A stretch of 34,342 nucleotides of DNA from Mycobacterium sp. UM_WGJ. GTDB taxonomy: Bacteria; Actinomycetota; Actinomycetes; Mycobacteriales; Mycobacteriaceae. This document shows, piece after piece, positions 8,523 to 17,209 of this stretch (positions are counted from its first letter, which is position 1; each line of letters begins with the position of its first letter). The translations under genes and the position numbers were made by a program. The stretch lies in the NCBI RefSeq assembly GCF_000455125.1, contig NZ_AUWR01000006.1, positions 1-34,342 of the forward strand. Reading direction: 5' to 3'. The notes below the pieces were generated by a model. It was not told where the DNA came from and ran no database searches. It worked only from the letters and a program-made list of their open reading frames with translations.

Positions 8523-11500
8523 CCAACAATGAAGTGCCGCCTAACGCGATCGCGGTCGTCGGCATGGCGGGGCGCTTTCCGGGCGCCCGCACGCTGACCG
8601 GATTCTGGAACAACCTGCGCAACGGCGTCGAATCCATCGTCACGCTGTCCGAAGACGAGCTGCGTGCCAGTGGTGTGAGCGACCAGGCGCTGGCGAACCA
8701 CAACTATGTGCGGCGCGCTGCATTGCTGGAGGGCATCGACGAGTTCGATGCAAGCTTCTTCGGCTTCACCCCGCTGGCTGCTCGGACCATGGACCCGCAG
8801 CACCGGCTGTTCCTGCAGACCGCCTGGCACGCGTTGGAGGACGCCGGATACCGGCCCGGCGAGATCGAGGGATCGGTCGGCGTCTACGGCACCAGCACCA
8901 CCAGTGGCTACCTGCTGCACAACCTGATGTCGCACTACGACCCGAACCTGATCATCGGGCAGGGCGTCAGCTTCGAGATGGTCAACCTGTCGTTGCAGAA
9001 CGACAAGGACTATCTGGCCACCCGGGTGGCCCACCAGCTCGACCTGCACGGCCCGGCGCTGTCGGTGCAGACGGCCTGCTCGTCGGCGTTGGTCGCACTG
9101 CACCTGGCCTGCCAGAGCATCCTCAACGGGGAATGCGACATGGCGCTGGCCGGTGGGGCGTCCCTGCGGGTACCGCATCACGTCGGATACTGGCACGAGC
9201 CCGGCTCGATGGTCTCGGCGAGCGGGCACTGCCGGCCCTTCGACGTGCGCGCCGACGGCACCATCTTCTCCAGCGGTGTCGGTGTCGTGGTGCTCAAGTC
9301 GCTGGACGCGGCCGTCGATGACGGTGACCAGATCCATGCGGTGATCCGGGGTTCGGCGCTGAACAACGACGGCGGCACCAAGATGACCTACGCCGCGCCC
9401 ACCGCTGCCGGCCAGGCCGACGTGATCGCCGAGGCCCACGCGGTCGCCGAGGTCGATGCGTCCACCATCAGCTACATCGAGTCGCACGGCACCGCCACCC
9501 CGCTGGGTGACCCCATCGAGATCGAAGGCCTGCGACAGGCTTTCGCCGTCTCCGACGAACAGCGTTCCGGCCCCTGCTATGTGGGCTCGGTCAAGTCCAA
9601 CATCGGGCACCTGGAGTCGGCGGCCGGTATTGCCAGCCTGATCAAGACCATCCTGTGCCTCAAGCACCGGGCGATTCCCGGCACGCTGCACTACACCAGC
9701 CCGAACCCCGAGTTGCACCTCGAGGACGGGCCGTTCCGCATCCGCGGCGAGTACGGGCCGTGGGAAGCCGACGGCATCCGCCGCGCCGGGGTCAGCTCGT
9801 TCGGCGTCGGCGGCACCAACGCCCACGTCATCGTCGAGGAATGGCCCGAGGAAGACGCTGTGGCGGCGACGCCCAAACCCGGCCCCGAGGTGCTGCTGCT
9901 GTCGGCACGCACCGCCGAGGCGCTGGCGCAGGGCCGCCTCGATCTGGCTGCTGAGCTCGCCGGCGGAGGCGACGCCGAGGCGCCCAGCCTCCCCGACGTC
10001 GCCTACACACTGGCCAACCGGCACCCGCACAACCTGCGGCTGGCCGCGGTCGTCGCCGATCGCGCGGACGCAGCGGCAGTGTTGGGCGCCGAGGAGAGCG
10101 AGAACGTCTTCATCGGCGAGGGCATCGACCTGAATGACGTGGGCGAGGACGCCGCCGACCGGGTGGTGTTCCTGTTCCCGGGCCAGGGCGCTCAGCACAT
10201 CGGGATGGCCCGCGGGCTCTATGACAGCGAGCCGGTGTTCGCCGAGTACTTCGACCGCTGCGTCGCCGGTTTCGAGGCGGAGTTGGGCTACGACCTGCGC
10301 GCGATGATCTTCGAGGGCACCTCGCGTGACCTCGAGCGCACAGACCGCACCCAGCCGGCCCTGTTCACCGTGGAATACGCACTGGCGAAGCTGGTCGAGA
10401 GCTACGGCGTGCGTCCGGCGGCGCTGGTCGGTCACAGCATCGGCGAATACGCCGCGGCCACCGTCGCCGGCGTCTTCGACCTCGACACCGCGATCAAGGT
10501 GGTGGCGATGCGCGCCCGGCTGATGCATGCCGCGCCACGCGGCGTCATGGTGGCCGTCCCGATCAGTGCCGACGCGGTCGCTGCTTACCTGACCGGTGAT
10601 GTGGACCTGGCCGCGGTCAACGACCCGGACGGCTGCGTGGTCGCCGGGACCGAAGCTGACATCCGCGAGTTCTCCGATGCGCTCAAGCAGGCCGGCATCA
10701 ACGCGCGCCGGGTGCGGACCTCGCATGCGTTCCACTCCCGCCTGATGGACTCGATGATCTCGGAGTTCACCGCATTTTTGTCTCGGCAGACGCTCAACGA
10801 ACCGCAGATCCCACTGCTGTCGAATCTGACCGGCACCTGGCTGGCGCCCAGCGAGGCGACCAACCCGGCGACGTGGGCGCGCAGTGTGCGGGCCACTGTA
10901 CGTTTCGCCGACGAGATCGACACCGTGCTGGCCGACCCGCACCGGGTCCTGGTCGAGGTCGGGCCGGGCGCCACGCTGACCGCGTCGGCGGCCCGCAACC
11001 CCAAGTTCGCCAGTGGACATCGGGCCGTCCGACTGATGCGCCACCACGCCCAGAACCGCGACGACCGCGACACCTTCCTGCTGGCGCTCGGCCAACTGTG
11101 GGCGGCCGGCGTCGAAGTGGACTGGTCTGCGCTCCGCGGCGACTACCAGCCCAAGCGCGTCACTGTCCCCGGCTACCCCTTTGAACGCCAACGGCATTGG
11201 CTTGAGCACAATGCCGGTGCTACCTGGGTGTCCGGCTCGGGCACCGGTGGTGGCGGTGCAGCGGACGGGCAGCGCAACGGACAGGCGGCCGGCGGCGGCG
11301 AGTCCATGGAAGCGACGCTGCAACGGATCTGGGCGGTCTGCCTGGGGGTCGGCTCGGTGGACCGCACCGCCAACTTCTTCGACGTCGGCGGCGACTCACT
11401 GGTGGCGATCAGCGTCGCCATGGCCGCCTCGCACGAGGGCCTGGACCTCACTCCGCAGGACCTCTACGACAACCCGACCGTCGCGGCCCTGGCCAAGGCG

Positions 11501-12922
11501 CTGACCGCCCGCTACGCCGCCGGCGGGCTGGGCCGCCAGTCGCTCGGTGAGGTCGAGCACCCGCCGATTCCGCCGAACATCACCTACTTCCTGGAGAACG
11601 GCGTCCGCGAACACGGTCGCTGGCGCATCCCGTTGATCCTGCGGCTGCGGCCCGACGTCTCGGTCGACGACGTCGCCGCCGTGCTGACCGCGGTGGTCAA
11701 TCACCACGAAGCGCTGCGGGTGCGCATCACCGAGCGGGCCGGTACCTGGGAGCAGCGGATCGCCGAACCCGGCGAGTTCGGGGAGATCAGCACCCACTCG
11801 CTGCCCGAGGGACTGACCGCCGAACATGACGCGGTGCGCACGTTGCTGACCGAGCACATCCGTGACCAGGATCTGTCCAGCCCACCGCTGACGGCGCTCT
11901 ACATCCGCGGCGCGGCGGGGGACCTGTGCTACCTGGCGCTGAGTCTGCACGCAGGGGTCGGCGACGAGGCCTCCCGCGACATCCTGGTCACCGACATCTT
12001 CACCGCGTTCGGCCAGCAGCTGGGCGGCAACGACATCGAGCTGCAGCCGGTCGGGGCCGGATGGACCGAGTGGTCGCAGCGTTGCGCCGGGCTTGCGACC
12101 CACCCGGCGGTGCTGGAAAGCCGCGAATACTGGCTGAAGACAACGAAATCGGCGACGCTGCGGCTGGCCGCAGATGCCGCCGAGCCTCCTGCTGCGGCCG
12201 ATCTGTCCAAGCTCACCACGACGTTGCCCGCCGCCGACACCAGCGAGATCGACGATGCCCGTCGGCGGCTGCGGCTGCCGATCAACGAGATCCTGCTGGC
12301 CGGGCTGAGCCGGGCGGTGGCATCGGTGGTCGACGAGGGCACTCTGGCCGTCGAGATGGGGGGAGCGGGCCGTTCGGTGCTCAAGCCGGAGGTCGACCTG
12401 CGCCGTACCGTGGGCTGGTTCACCACGCTCTACCCGGTCGCGCTGGGCTGCTCCGCCGACGGCCAGCAAAGCGCCCGGCAGCTGTTGGACTCGATCCACG
12501 AAACATTGGACGGCGTGCCGCATTACGGGATCGGCTACGGCCTGCTGCGTTACCTGTACGCACCGACCGCGCGCCTGTTCGGCGCGGTCGCTCCCGCTGA
12601 TGTGCACTTCTCCTACGTCGGGGCGATTCCCGAGCCGCCGGCGCTCGGCGATTCTCCGGTGCAGTTCGACCCCGATACCGCGATGCCGGTGCGCGAGGCG
12701 ATCCCGGGGCTGGGGCATGCACTGGAGCTGCGGGCCTACCGCACCGGCGGTGTGCTGTACCTGGATTGGTGGCATGACAGCCGCCGGATCGAGGAGTCTG
12801 TGGTGCGCGCGATAGCCGACGGGTTCTCCGCGGCGGTGATGGATCTGGTCCGCGCGGCCCTCGCCGAAGAGGACATGGCCTCGCAGGGCGAGGACGAAAT
12901 GACCTTGGTCGAGCTGTCGTAG
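8519..12922 (+). CDS. ppsE: PpsE-like terminal polyketide synthase (KS-AT-ACP-condensation-like)
   Basis: A 1467-residue PKS that resembles M. tuberculosis PpsE along its whole length, including the unusual C-terminal domain. The KS (about 10-430) has QTACSSA with Cys187 and THGTAT/NIGHLE-type histidine motifs. The AT (about 540-850) has GHSIGE with Ser640 and HAFH at 736-739, which favours malonyl-CoA. The ACP has GGDSL with Ser960. Residues about 1015-1455 resemble a condensation/acyltransferase fold, but the HHxxxDG motif is not intact: only one His (1144) is kept in LHAGVGD. PpsE does the last extension in phthiocerol synthesis and has no reducing domains, so it should leave a beta-keto group. 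The GTG start shares four bases (GTGA) with the upstream stop, and AGGAG at 8507-8511 is a good ribosome site. It follows the PpsD-like gene and precedes papA5 by 26 bases, so one operon is likely. Confidence 0.95.
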   Translation: MTNNEVPPNAIAVVGMAGRFPGARTLTGFWNNLRNGVESIVTLSEDELRASGVSDQALANHNYVRRAALLEGIDEFDASFFGFTPLAARTMDPQHRLFLQTAWHALEDAGYRPGEIEGSVGVYGTSTTSGYLLHNLMSHYDPNLIIGQGVSFEMVNLSLQNDKDYLATRVAHQLDLHGPALSVQTACSSALVALHLACQSILNGECDMALAGGASLRVPHHVGYWHEPGSMVSASGHCRPFDVRADGTIFSSGVGVVVLKSLDAAVDDGDQIHAVIRGSALNNDGGTKMTYAAPTAAGQADVIAEAHAVAEVDASTISYIESHGTATPLGDPIEIEGLRQAFAVSDEQRSGPCYVGSVKSNIGHLESAAGIASLIKTILCLKHRAIPGTLHYTSPNPELHLEDGPFRIRGEYGPWEADGIRRAGVSSFGVGGTNAHVIVEEWPEEDAVAATPKPGPEVLLLSARTAEALAQGRLDLAAELAGGGDAEAPSLPDVAYTLANRHPHNLRLAAVVADRADAAAVLGAEESENVFIGEGIDLNDVGEDAADRVVFLFPGQGAQHIGMARGLYDSEPVFAEYFDRCVAGFEAELGYDLRAMIFEGTSRDLERTDRTQPALFTVEYALAKLVESYGVRPAALVGHSIGEYAAATVAGVFDLDTAIKVVAMRARLMHAAPRGVMVAVPISADAVAAYLTGDVDLAAVNDPDGCVVAGTEADIREFSDALKQAGINARRVRTSHAFHSRLMDSMISEFTAFLSRQTLNEPQIPLLSNLTGTWLAPSEATNPATWARSVRATVRFADEIDTVLADPHRVLVEVGPGATLTASAARNPKFASGHRAVRLMRHHAQNRDDRDTFLLALGQLWAAGVEVDWSALRGDYQPKRVTVPGYPFERQRHWLEHNAGATWVSGSGTGGGGAADGQRNGQAAGGGESMEATLQRIWAVCLGVGSVDRTANFFDVGGDSLVAISVAMAASHEGLDLTPQDLYDNPTVAALAKALTARYAAGGLGRQSLGEVEHPPIPPNITYFLENGVREHGRWRIPLILRLRPDVSVDDVAAVLTAVVNHHEALRVRITERAGTWEQRIAEPGEFGEISTHSLPEGLTAEHDAVRTLLTEHIRDQDLSSPPLTALYIRGAAGDLCYLALSLHAGVGDEASRDILVTDIFTAFGQQLGGNDIELQPVGAGWTEWSQRCAGLATHPAVLESREYWLKTTKSATLRLAADAAEPPAAADLSKLTTTLPAADTSEIDDARRRLRLPINEILLAGLSRAVASVVDEGTLAVEMGGAGRSVLKPEVDLRRTVGWFTTLYPVALGCSADGQQSARQLLDSIHETLDGVPHYGIGYGLLRYLYAPTARLFGAVAPADVHFSYVGAIPEPPALGDSPVQFDPDTAMPVREAIPGLGHALELRAYRTGGVLYLDWWHDSRRIEESVVRAIADGFSAAVMDLVRAALAEEDMASQGEDEMTLVELS

Positions 12923-12948
12923 TCCGTTGATTTAGGAGAGAGCCGAAA

Positions 12949-14205
12949 GTGTTTGCCACGTCGGTCATTCGGAAGCTGGCGATCAGTGAGGAGATGCTGG
13001 CCGAGACCCACAATTTCGTGGGTTTGGCCGCGCACGTCACCGGTCCGGTCGACATCGACCTGCTCTCGGAGGCCTACGAGGCGCTGCTGGAGGCGCATCC
13101 GATCCTCACCGGCCGGCTGGAGCGACTGCCCGACGGGCGGCATCAGTTCGTCACCGACGATCTGATGCCCGACGGCATCGAGGTGATCGAACTCGACGGG
13201 CCCGACGCGCAGCCGCCTGCTCCGCGCTTCGACCAGGCGGAGTCGTTGGTGGCGATGCGGGTGATCATCCGCGACGGGCAGGCTCAGCCGACCCTGTATG
13301 TGCACCATGCCGTGGCCGACGGTCACCACATGTATGCGCTGATCGAGGAGATGCTGTCCTTCTACACCGATCTGGTCACCACCGGCCGGATCGGTGCGAT
13401 CAATGTTGAGCCCGCTCCGCTGTCCATTGAGGCGGTGCTGGCCGATCGGGGGATCGAGAAGCAGCAGCGCTCCGGGATCGAGCGGTTCATGCCGGCGCTG
13501 TTCGCCTACGACCTGCCGCCGACCCGGCGGGCCGTCGGGCAGGAGACGCCGGAATCGCCGATGCTGGTGCCGATGGCGTCGACCCGGTTGACCGAAAGCC
13601 AGACTGACAACGTGGTCGCGTTCGGCCGGGCCCACGACCTGAGCCTGCACGCGGTGCTCTCGGCAGCGGTGCTGATGGCCGAATGGCAGCTGCGCGGCAA
13701 GCTGAGTATCCCGGTGCCCTACGTCTACACCGTCGACTTGAGATACTTTCTGTCACCGCCCGTTTCGGCCACCGGATGCACCAACCCGATCGGGCTGGCC
13801 ACCTACCTGGCCGAGGTTGATGCCAAGACGGACCTGGTCGAGATCGCTCGGGACATCGCCGCGAACTTCCAGAAGGACCTCGACGAAGGTGTCATCCAGC
13901 AGTCCCGGTTGCACTTCAGCCCGCAATACGTCGGAAACCCGCCAGGACTGCCCGACGTCGTCGTGCTGAGCAACAACGGTCTGGTTCCGCCGGTGCGGAC
14001 GCCGCCGGGTGTCGAGGTGACCACAACACATGGCGAGCTGTACTTCGCCGTGAGCGCGGGCATCGACATCTACTTCACCCAGATCTTCTCCGGGCAGCTC
14101 AACATCGAGTACCACTCCCACGGACCGGCGCCGGAGCGCTCGGTGGAGACGATTCGCGCGCTGCTGTGCGATATCGCCGATCGGCACGCCGCCGGCGTCA
14201 GCTGA
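12949..14205 (+). CDS. papA5: PapA5-type acyltransferase (diol esterification)
   Basis: A 418-residue protein that closely matches PapA5 (422 residues in M. tuberculosis) from the N-terminal SVIRKL block to the C-terminus. PapA5 transfers methyl-branched acyl chains from the Mas synthase onto the two hydroxyls of phthiocerol. The catalytic HHxxxDG motif is present as HHAVADGHH, with His119, His120, Asp124 and Gly125. Later shared blocks include PYVYTVDLR and the VIQQS stretch. The GTG start is preceded by AGGAGAG at 12934-12940, eight bases away. In the M. tuberculosis locus drrABC lie between ppsE and papA5; here papA5 follows ppsE directly. The stop lies inside the end of the convergent methyltransferase gene (8-base overlap). 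A diol-esterifying enzyme in this position supports a DIM-like final lipid. The acyl donor synthase (Mas type) is not in the window. Confidence 0.95.
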   Translation: MFATSVIRKLAISEEMLAETHNFVGLAAHVTGPVDIDLLSEAYEALLEAHPILTGRLERLPDGRHQFVTDDLMPDGIEVIELDGPDAQPPAPRFDQAESLVAMRVIIRDGQAQPTLYVHHAVADGHHMYALIEEMLSFYTDLVTTGRIGAINVEPAPLSIEAVLADRGIEKQQRSGIERFMPALFAYDLPPTRRAVGQETPESPMLVPMASTRLTESQTDNVVAFGRAHDLSLHAVLSAAVLMAEWQLRGKLSIPVPYVYTVDLRYFLSPPVSATGCTNPIGLATYLAEVDAKTDLVEIARDIAANFQKDLDEGVIQQSRLHFSPQYVGNPPGLPDVVVLSNNGLVPPVRTPPGVEVTTTHGELYFAVSAGIDIYFTQIFSGQLNIEYHSHGPAPERSVETIRALLCDIADRHAAGVS

Positions 14206-15028
14206 CCGGGCCGAAGGCGTAGCGGTGGTACTGCAGCATTTCGCGCAGCGGCCGCACCGCCCGGGCCAGCCGACTGGATCGCCGGAACCCGGCCGGGACC
14301 CGACTGAAGGTCTCGGCGTCGAAGAGATTGGCGGCCGCCAGCAACCGAATGCCGGTGACCTTCTCCAGAATGTCGGAGGGATCGTTGACCGCCCAATGCA
14401 GCGTTGCGCCGGACTGACGCTGCAACCGGTGGGTCTTCTGGGTCTTGATGCCGAACCAGTTGTAGAAGTCGATCTGCAGTTCGCCCGCCGGGAACTTCTC
14501 GACGATGCTCTGCAGCAATGCCACACCATCGTCTTCGGACAGGTACATGCTGATGCCCTCGGCCAACAGCAGGACCGGGCGGTCGGTGGGAATCTCGTCC
14601 AACCACGACGGGTCGGTCGCCAACGTCGCCACCAGGTGGTAACCCGGGCGGTCGGGGTACACCTGCTTGCGCAGCGCGATCACCGGCGGCTGATCCACGT
14701 CGTACCAGGCGACTTCGGGGCCGGGATCGATCCGGAAGACGCGGGCGTCCAATCCGCAGCCGAGGTGAATGACGGTCGCGTTCGGGTGGGCGGCCAAGAA
14801 CTGACGCGCCCAGATGTCGTACTGGGCGGTGCGTACCGTCACCAAGGGCGCCCAGCGGCCGGGAGCCTTGAGTGCGTCCCAGTCGAAGTCGATACGGTCG
14901 ACCGCCTCTCTGGCGTACCGATCGCCCAGCACCGGCTGGTCGAAATCGGCGTCAAGTGCCTTGAGGTAGAGCGTCGTCAGCATGGTTGCCGCGGCGCCGT
15001 GCAGGTCGACGGGGATCTTGTCTGCCAC
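14198..15028 (-). CDS. LCM/TcmP-type SAM-dependent O-methyltransferase
   Basis: A 276-residue class I methyltransferase of the leucine carboxyl methyltransferase / TcmP family. The SAM-binding block HLGCGLDAR is at 88-96, the acidic block DVDQP at 110-114 and the family block EGISMYL at 157-163. Members methylate carboxylates or polyketide hydroxyls; the substrate cannot be read from sequence. The GTG start at 15028 is chosen because [11 protein letters not shown] matches the usual N-terminal block of the family and a TAGGCT -10 box lies seven bases upstream, which suggests a leaderless transcript. A longer frame begins with ATG at 15067. The gene is convergent with papA5, overlapping it by 8 bases, and divergent from the flavodoxin-led operon. 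Being next to the PKS genes suggests, but does not show, a role in polyketide modification. Confidence 0.88.
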   Translation of the reverse strand: MADKIPVDLHGAAATMLTTLYLKALDADFDQPVLGDRYAREAVDRIDFDWDALKAPGRWAPLVTVRTAQYDIWARQFLAAHPNATVIHLGCGLDARVFRIDPGPEVAWYDVDQPPVIALRKQVYPDRPGYHLVATLATDPSWLDEIPTDRPVLLLAEGISMYLSEDDGVALLQSIVEKFPAGELQIDFYNWFGIKTQKTHRLQRQSGATLHWAVNDPSDILEKVTGIRLLAAANLFDAETFSRVPAGFRRSSRLARAVRPLREMLQYHRYAFGPVS

Positions 15029-15035
15029 GTCGGCG

Positions 15036-15041
15036 AGCCTA
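15036..15041 (-). promoter_or_regulatory. Candidate -10 box for a leaderless methyltransferase transcript
   Basis: Read on the minus strand this is TAGGCT, a TANNNT-type -10 element, seven bases before the GTG at 15028. No convincing -35 is visible. The spacing fits transcription starting at or next to the start codon. Confidence 0.4.
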
Positions 15042-15044
15042 ATA

Positions 15045-15094
15045 CGCTGAACGGGCAGTCGATGCACCGCACGGTCGGACCCGGCGGTTCAGCG
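15045..15094. promoter_or_regulatory. Inverted repeat in a divergent promoter region
   Basis: The arms CGCTGAAC (15045-15052) and GTTCAGCG (15087-15094) are perfect complements separated by 34 bases. They lie between the minus-strand methyltransferase and the plus-strand flavodoxin gene, where a shared regulator could bind. Eight-base arms can arise by chance in GC-rich DNA, so this is only a candidate. Confidence 0.25.
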
Positions 15095-15138
15095 AGGCTC
15101 GACGTAGGAGAGCCGAAGCTGGGACCGCCGCATGAAAC

Positions 15139-15144
15139 AGGAGG
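15139..15144 (+). promoter_or_regulatory. Strong ribosome binding site that decides the flavodoxin start
   Basis: AGGAGG lies five bases before the ATG at 15150 and inside the reading frame that would follow the earlier ATG at 15132. It makes 15150 the likely start. Confidence 0.75.
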
Positions 15145-15149
15145 AACAG

Positions 15150-15830
15150 ATGGCGATTGAGGCCAGCGATCGCAACGGACGAGCGCCGCGGATCCTGTTG
15201 TTGTACTACAGCTTCTCCGGGCAGTCGCTGAAGGTGCTCGAGGCCGCCGGGGAGGTGTTCGCGCAGCGTGGCTGCGAGGTAGTCAAGGCCGGTATCGAGT
15301 TCACCGACCCGCGCTACTCGCAGCGTTTCGCGCAGTTCCCGCTGCGGCGGGTCTGGCCGGACATGCTCAGCGTGCTCAAGGCGCAGCAGCGGGGCGAGAC
15401 GGGGGAGATCCGCACGCCCGACGCGGTGCGCGATGGTGAGTACGACTTGATCTGCATCGGCTCGCCGACCTGGTGGAAGGCGCCCGCCATGCCGATCAGG
15501 TCGTTTCTCCAGACCGATGAGGCCCGAAAGCTTCTGGACGGCAAGCCGTTTGTGGTGTTCACCGTGTGCCGCGAGTTCTGGCAGGAGAACTACGCTGAGG
15601 TCTGTCGGCTCGCCGAGGGGTGCGGTGGTCGCTACCAGGACGAGATTCACCTCAGCTACCCCGGCGACCCGCTGCGCTCGATGCTTGCGCTGACCAGTTA
15701 CCTGGGCAGCGGCCGCTACCGGGAGCGCTACCTGGGCCTGCGCCTGCCACCCACCAACGTTCAGCCCGAGCAGCTCGACCGGGTCCGCAAGTTCGCCGCG
15801 GGCCTGGTGAGCCGGTTGTTCGGCAAGTGA
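15150..15830 (+). CDS. Flavodoxin-fold protein
   Basis: A 226-residue single-domain protein with the features of a flavodoxin fold. The N-terminal beta strand runs into the FMN-phosphate loop YYSFSGQS (19-26), and the second flavin loop is GSPTWWKAPAMPIRSFL (104-120). The second half has KPFVVFTVCREFW and a C-terminal helical end. The spacing of these blocks is reminiscent, from memory, of flavodoxin-fold proteins annotated as dialkylresorcinol-condensing-enzyme-like (DarA), but the likeness is weak and I do not assign that reaction. It is the first gene of a tight plus-strand set: the DUF2505 gene starts 13 bases after its stop and the nitroreductase overlaps that one. A flavin-dependent electron-transfer role with the nitroreductase is reasonable but inferred. 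Confidence 0.85.
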   Translation: MAIEASDRNGRAPRILLLYYSFSGQSLKVLEAAGEVFAQRGCEVVKAGIEFTDPRYSQRFAQFPLRRVWPDMLSVLKAQQRGETGEIRTPDAVRDGEYDLICIGSPTWWKAPAMPIRSFLQTDEARKLLDGKPFVVFTVCREFWQENYAEVCRLAEGCGGRYQDEIHLSYPGDPLRSMLALTSYLGSGRYRERYLGLRLPPTNVQPEQLDRVRKFAAGLVSRLFGK

Positions 15831-15843
15831 GAGGTCAGCGGTA

Positions 15844-16347
15844 ATGCCTCGTTCCTTTGAGGTGACATTCTCCTCACCTGCCTCGGTCGAAGAGGTCCAC
15901 CGTGCCTTCGGTGACCGGTCCTACTGGCAGGCCCGGCTGGAGGCCTTCGGCGGAAGCAAGACCCTCGACTCCCTGGATGTCGATGCCGATGGCCGCATTC
16001 GGGTCGCTGTGACCGAGGACCTGCGCCACGGCGCATTGCCCGGCATGTTGGCCAAGGTGTACCGCGGCGACCTCAACATCGTCACCACCGAGGTGTGGAC
16101 GCCGGCCGGCGACGGACGGGTCAACGGTGAGATCGCGGTCGCGGTGACCGGTGCCCCGGGGTCGGGGAGCGGCATCGCGGTGCTCGAACGTGACGGCGCC
16201 GGATCGAAGCTGGCGCTCAATGGCACGATCCGGTTCAAGGTGCCATTGGTGGGTGGCCCGATCGAGAGCTTCCTTGCCCGGGAATTCTCGCAAGGAATTC
16301 CGGAAATTCAACGGTTCACCACGACCTGGCTGGGAAAGAATGCCTGA
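15844..16347 (+). CDS. DUF2505 family protein (SRPBCC/START-like fold)
   Basis: A 167-residue protein with the pattern of the actinobacterial DUF2505 family: an N-terminal strand (RSFEVTFSSP), a VEEVHRAFGDRSYWQARL helix block, and a C-terminal amphipathic helix after VPLVGGPIESFLARE. The family is related to the START/polyketide-cyclase cavity fold that binds hydrophobic ligands, and its biochemical role is unknown. No catalytic motif is visible. It lies between the flavodoxin gene (13-base gap) and the nitroreductase gene (8-base overlap), so all three are probably made together. A hydrophobic-ligand carrier working with two flavin enzymes would fit. GAGAGG a few bases upstream can serve as the ribosome site. 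Confidence 0.85.
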   Translation: MPRSFEVTFSSPASVEEVHRAFGDRSYWQARLEAFGGSKTLDSLDVDADGRIRVAVTEDLRHGALPGMLAKVYRGDLNIVTTEVWTPAGDGRVNGEIAVAVTGAPGSGSGIAVLERDGAGSKLALNGTIRFKVPLVGGPIESFLAREFSQGIPEIQRFTTTWLGKNA

Positions 16348-17059
16348 ATCCGAGTTCACTTACAGTCACGTGCCGACCACGGCCGAGGCGTTGTCCCGGT
16401 TGGAGATGCCGCTGGCCGAGGCCATGATGACCCAGCGCGCGATCCGGCGGGTGTACTCCGACCCGGTCGACGACACGGTGGTGCTCAAGTGCATCGAGTT
16501 GGCGCTGCGTGCGCCGACTGGTAATGACGGGCAGAACTGGGAATTCATCGTTGTGAAGGATCGCCGCGTCAAAGAAGAATTGGCCAAACGTTATCGGCAG
16601 GCTTGGAAAATTCAGCGCGGCGTGGTGTTGCGGAGAAAAATCAAGACCGACGAAGCTATCGCCGGTATCGCGCGGGCGATGGAGTGGCAGATCGACCATT
16701 TCGCCGAACTTCCGGTGCTCGTGGTGGCCTGCCTGCGCCTGGGTGCGCGGGAGGGCCGGTTGCCGGTGGTGCGCATGCCGCATATCGCCGAATCCGCCTA
16801 CTGGGGGTCCATCTATCCCAGCGTTCAGAACCTGCTGCTGGCTGCCCGCGCCATGGGCTTGGGCGCATCGCTGATCACGCTTCCGCTGTGGAATCAGCGC
16901 GCCGTGCGGCGCGTCCTGCGCCTGCCGCACGAGGTCACGCCGTGTTGCATCGTGCCGCTCGGTTGGCCCCGGGGGCGCTACGGTCCCACCACCCGCAAGC
17001 CGGTCGGAGAGGTGGCTCATCTCGATGCCTATGGCGATCTCGCGTGGCTGGATAACTGA
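16340..17059 (+). CDS. Nitroreductase-family FMN oxidoreductase
   Basis: A 239-residue nitroreductase-fold protein. The N-terminal FMN-phosphate block is RAIRRVYSD (33-41), followed by the flavin-contact stretch APTGNDGQNWEF (58-69) and the C-terminal block LGASLITLPLW. Family members use NAD(P)H and FMN to reduce nitro groups, quinones, enones or flavins; the natural substrate is not evident. The ATG at 16340 overlaps the DUF2505 stop by eight bases, which indicates translational coupling. An in-frame open stretch upstream lies inside DUF2505 and is rejected as part of this gene. Bases 16550-16660 are richer in A and T than the surroundings. It is the last gene of the operon. Confidence 0.9.
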   Translation: MPESEFTYSHVPTTAEALSRLEMPLAEAMMTQRAIRRVYSDPVDDTVVLKCIELALRAPTGNDGQNWEFIVVKDRRVKEELAKRYRQAWKIQRGVVLRRKIKTDEAIAGIARAMEWQIDHFAELPVLVVACLRLGAREGRLPVVRMPHIAESAYWGSIYPSVQNLLLAARAMGLGASLITLPLWNQRAVRRVLRLPHEVTPCCIVPLGWPRGRYGPTTRKPVGEVAHLDAYGDLAWLDN

Positions 17060-17148
17060 ATGGCACCCTGGGATCCAGCTTTGCCGAAGTTTACGTGGAA
17101 CTTAGCGGAAAACATTCCTCCAGTGATGTAAGTTAATCACCACTCGCT

Positions 17149-17177
17149 TAGACACTCGGCGGTAACACCTATATGCT
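17149..17177 (+). promoter_or_regulatory. Sigma-A-type promoter for the 603-residue exported protein
   Basis: TAGACA (17149-17154, 5 of 6 to TTGACA) and TATGCT (17172-17177, TANNNT type) are separated by exactly 17 bases. Transcription would begin near 17184, leaving about 26 untranslated bases that include AAGGGGG before the GTG at 17210. The remaining 17060-17148 holds nothing else I can identify. Confidence 0.6.
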
Positions 17178-17209
17178 GTCACGGTTCGTGGGGGACACAA
17201 GGGGGATTT

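Noticed and set aside
4425-11323. Two further long antisense frames (4425-7436 and 8480-11323)
   Set aside because: Both mirror PKS codons and have no recognisable motif or ribosome site.
15080-15094. Fifteen-base match CCCGGCGGTTCAGCG to the last bases of the window (34328-34342)
   Set aside because: A match of this length is near the chance expectation for 34 kb of GC-rich DNA, and no attachment site or element boundary accompanies it.
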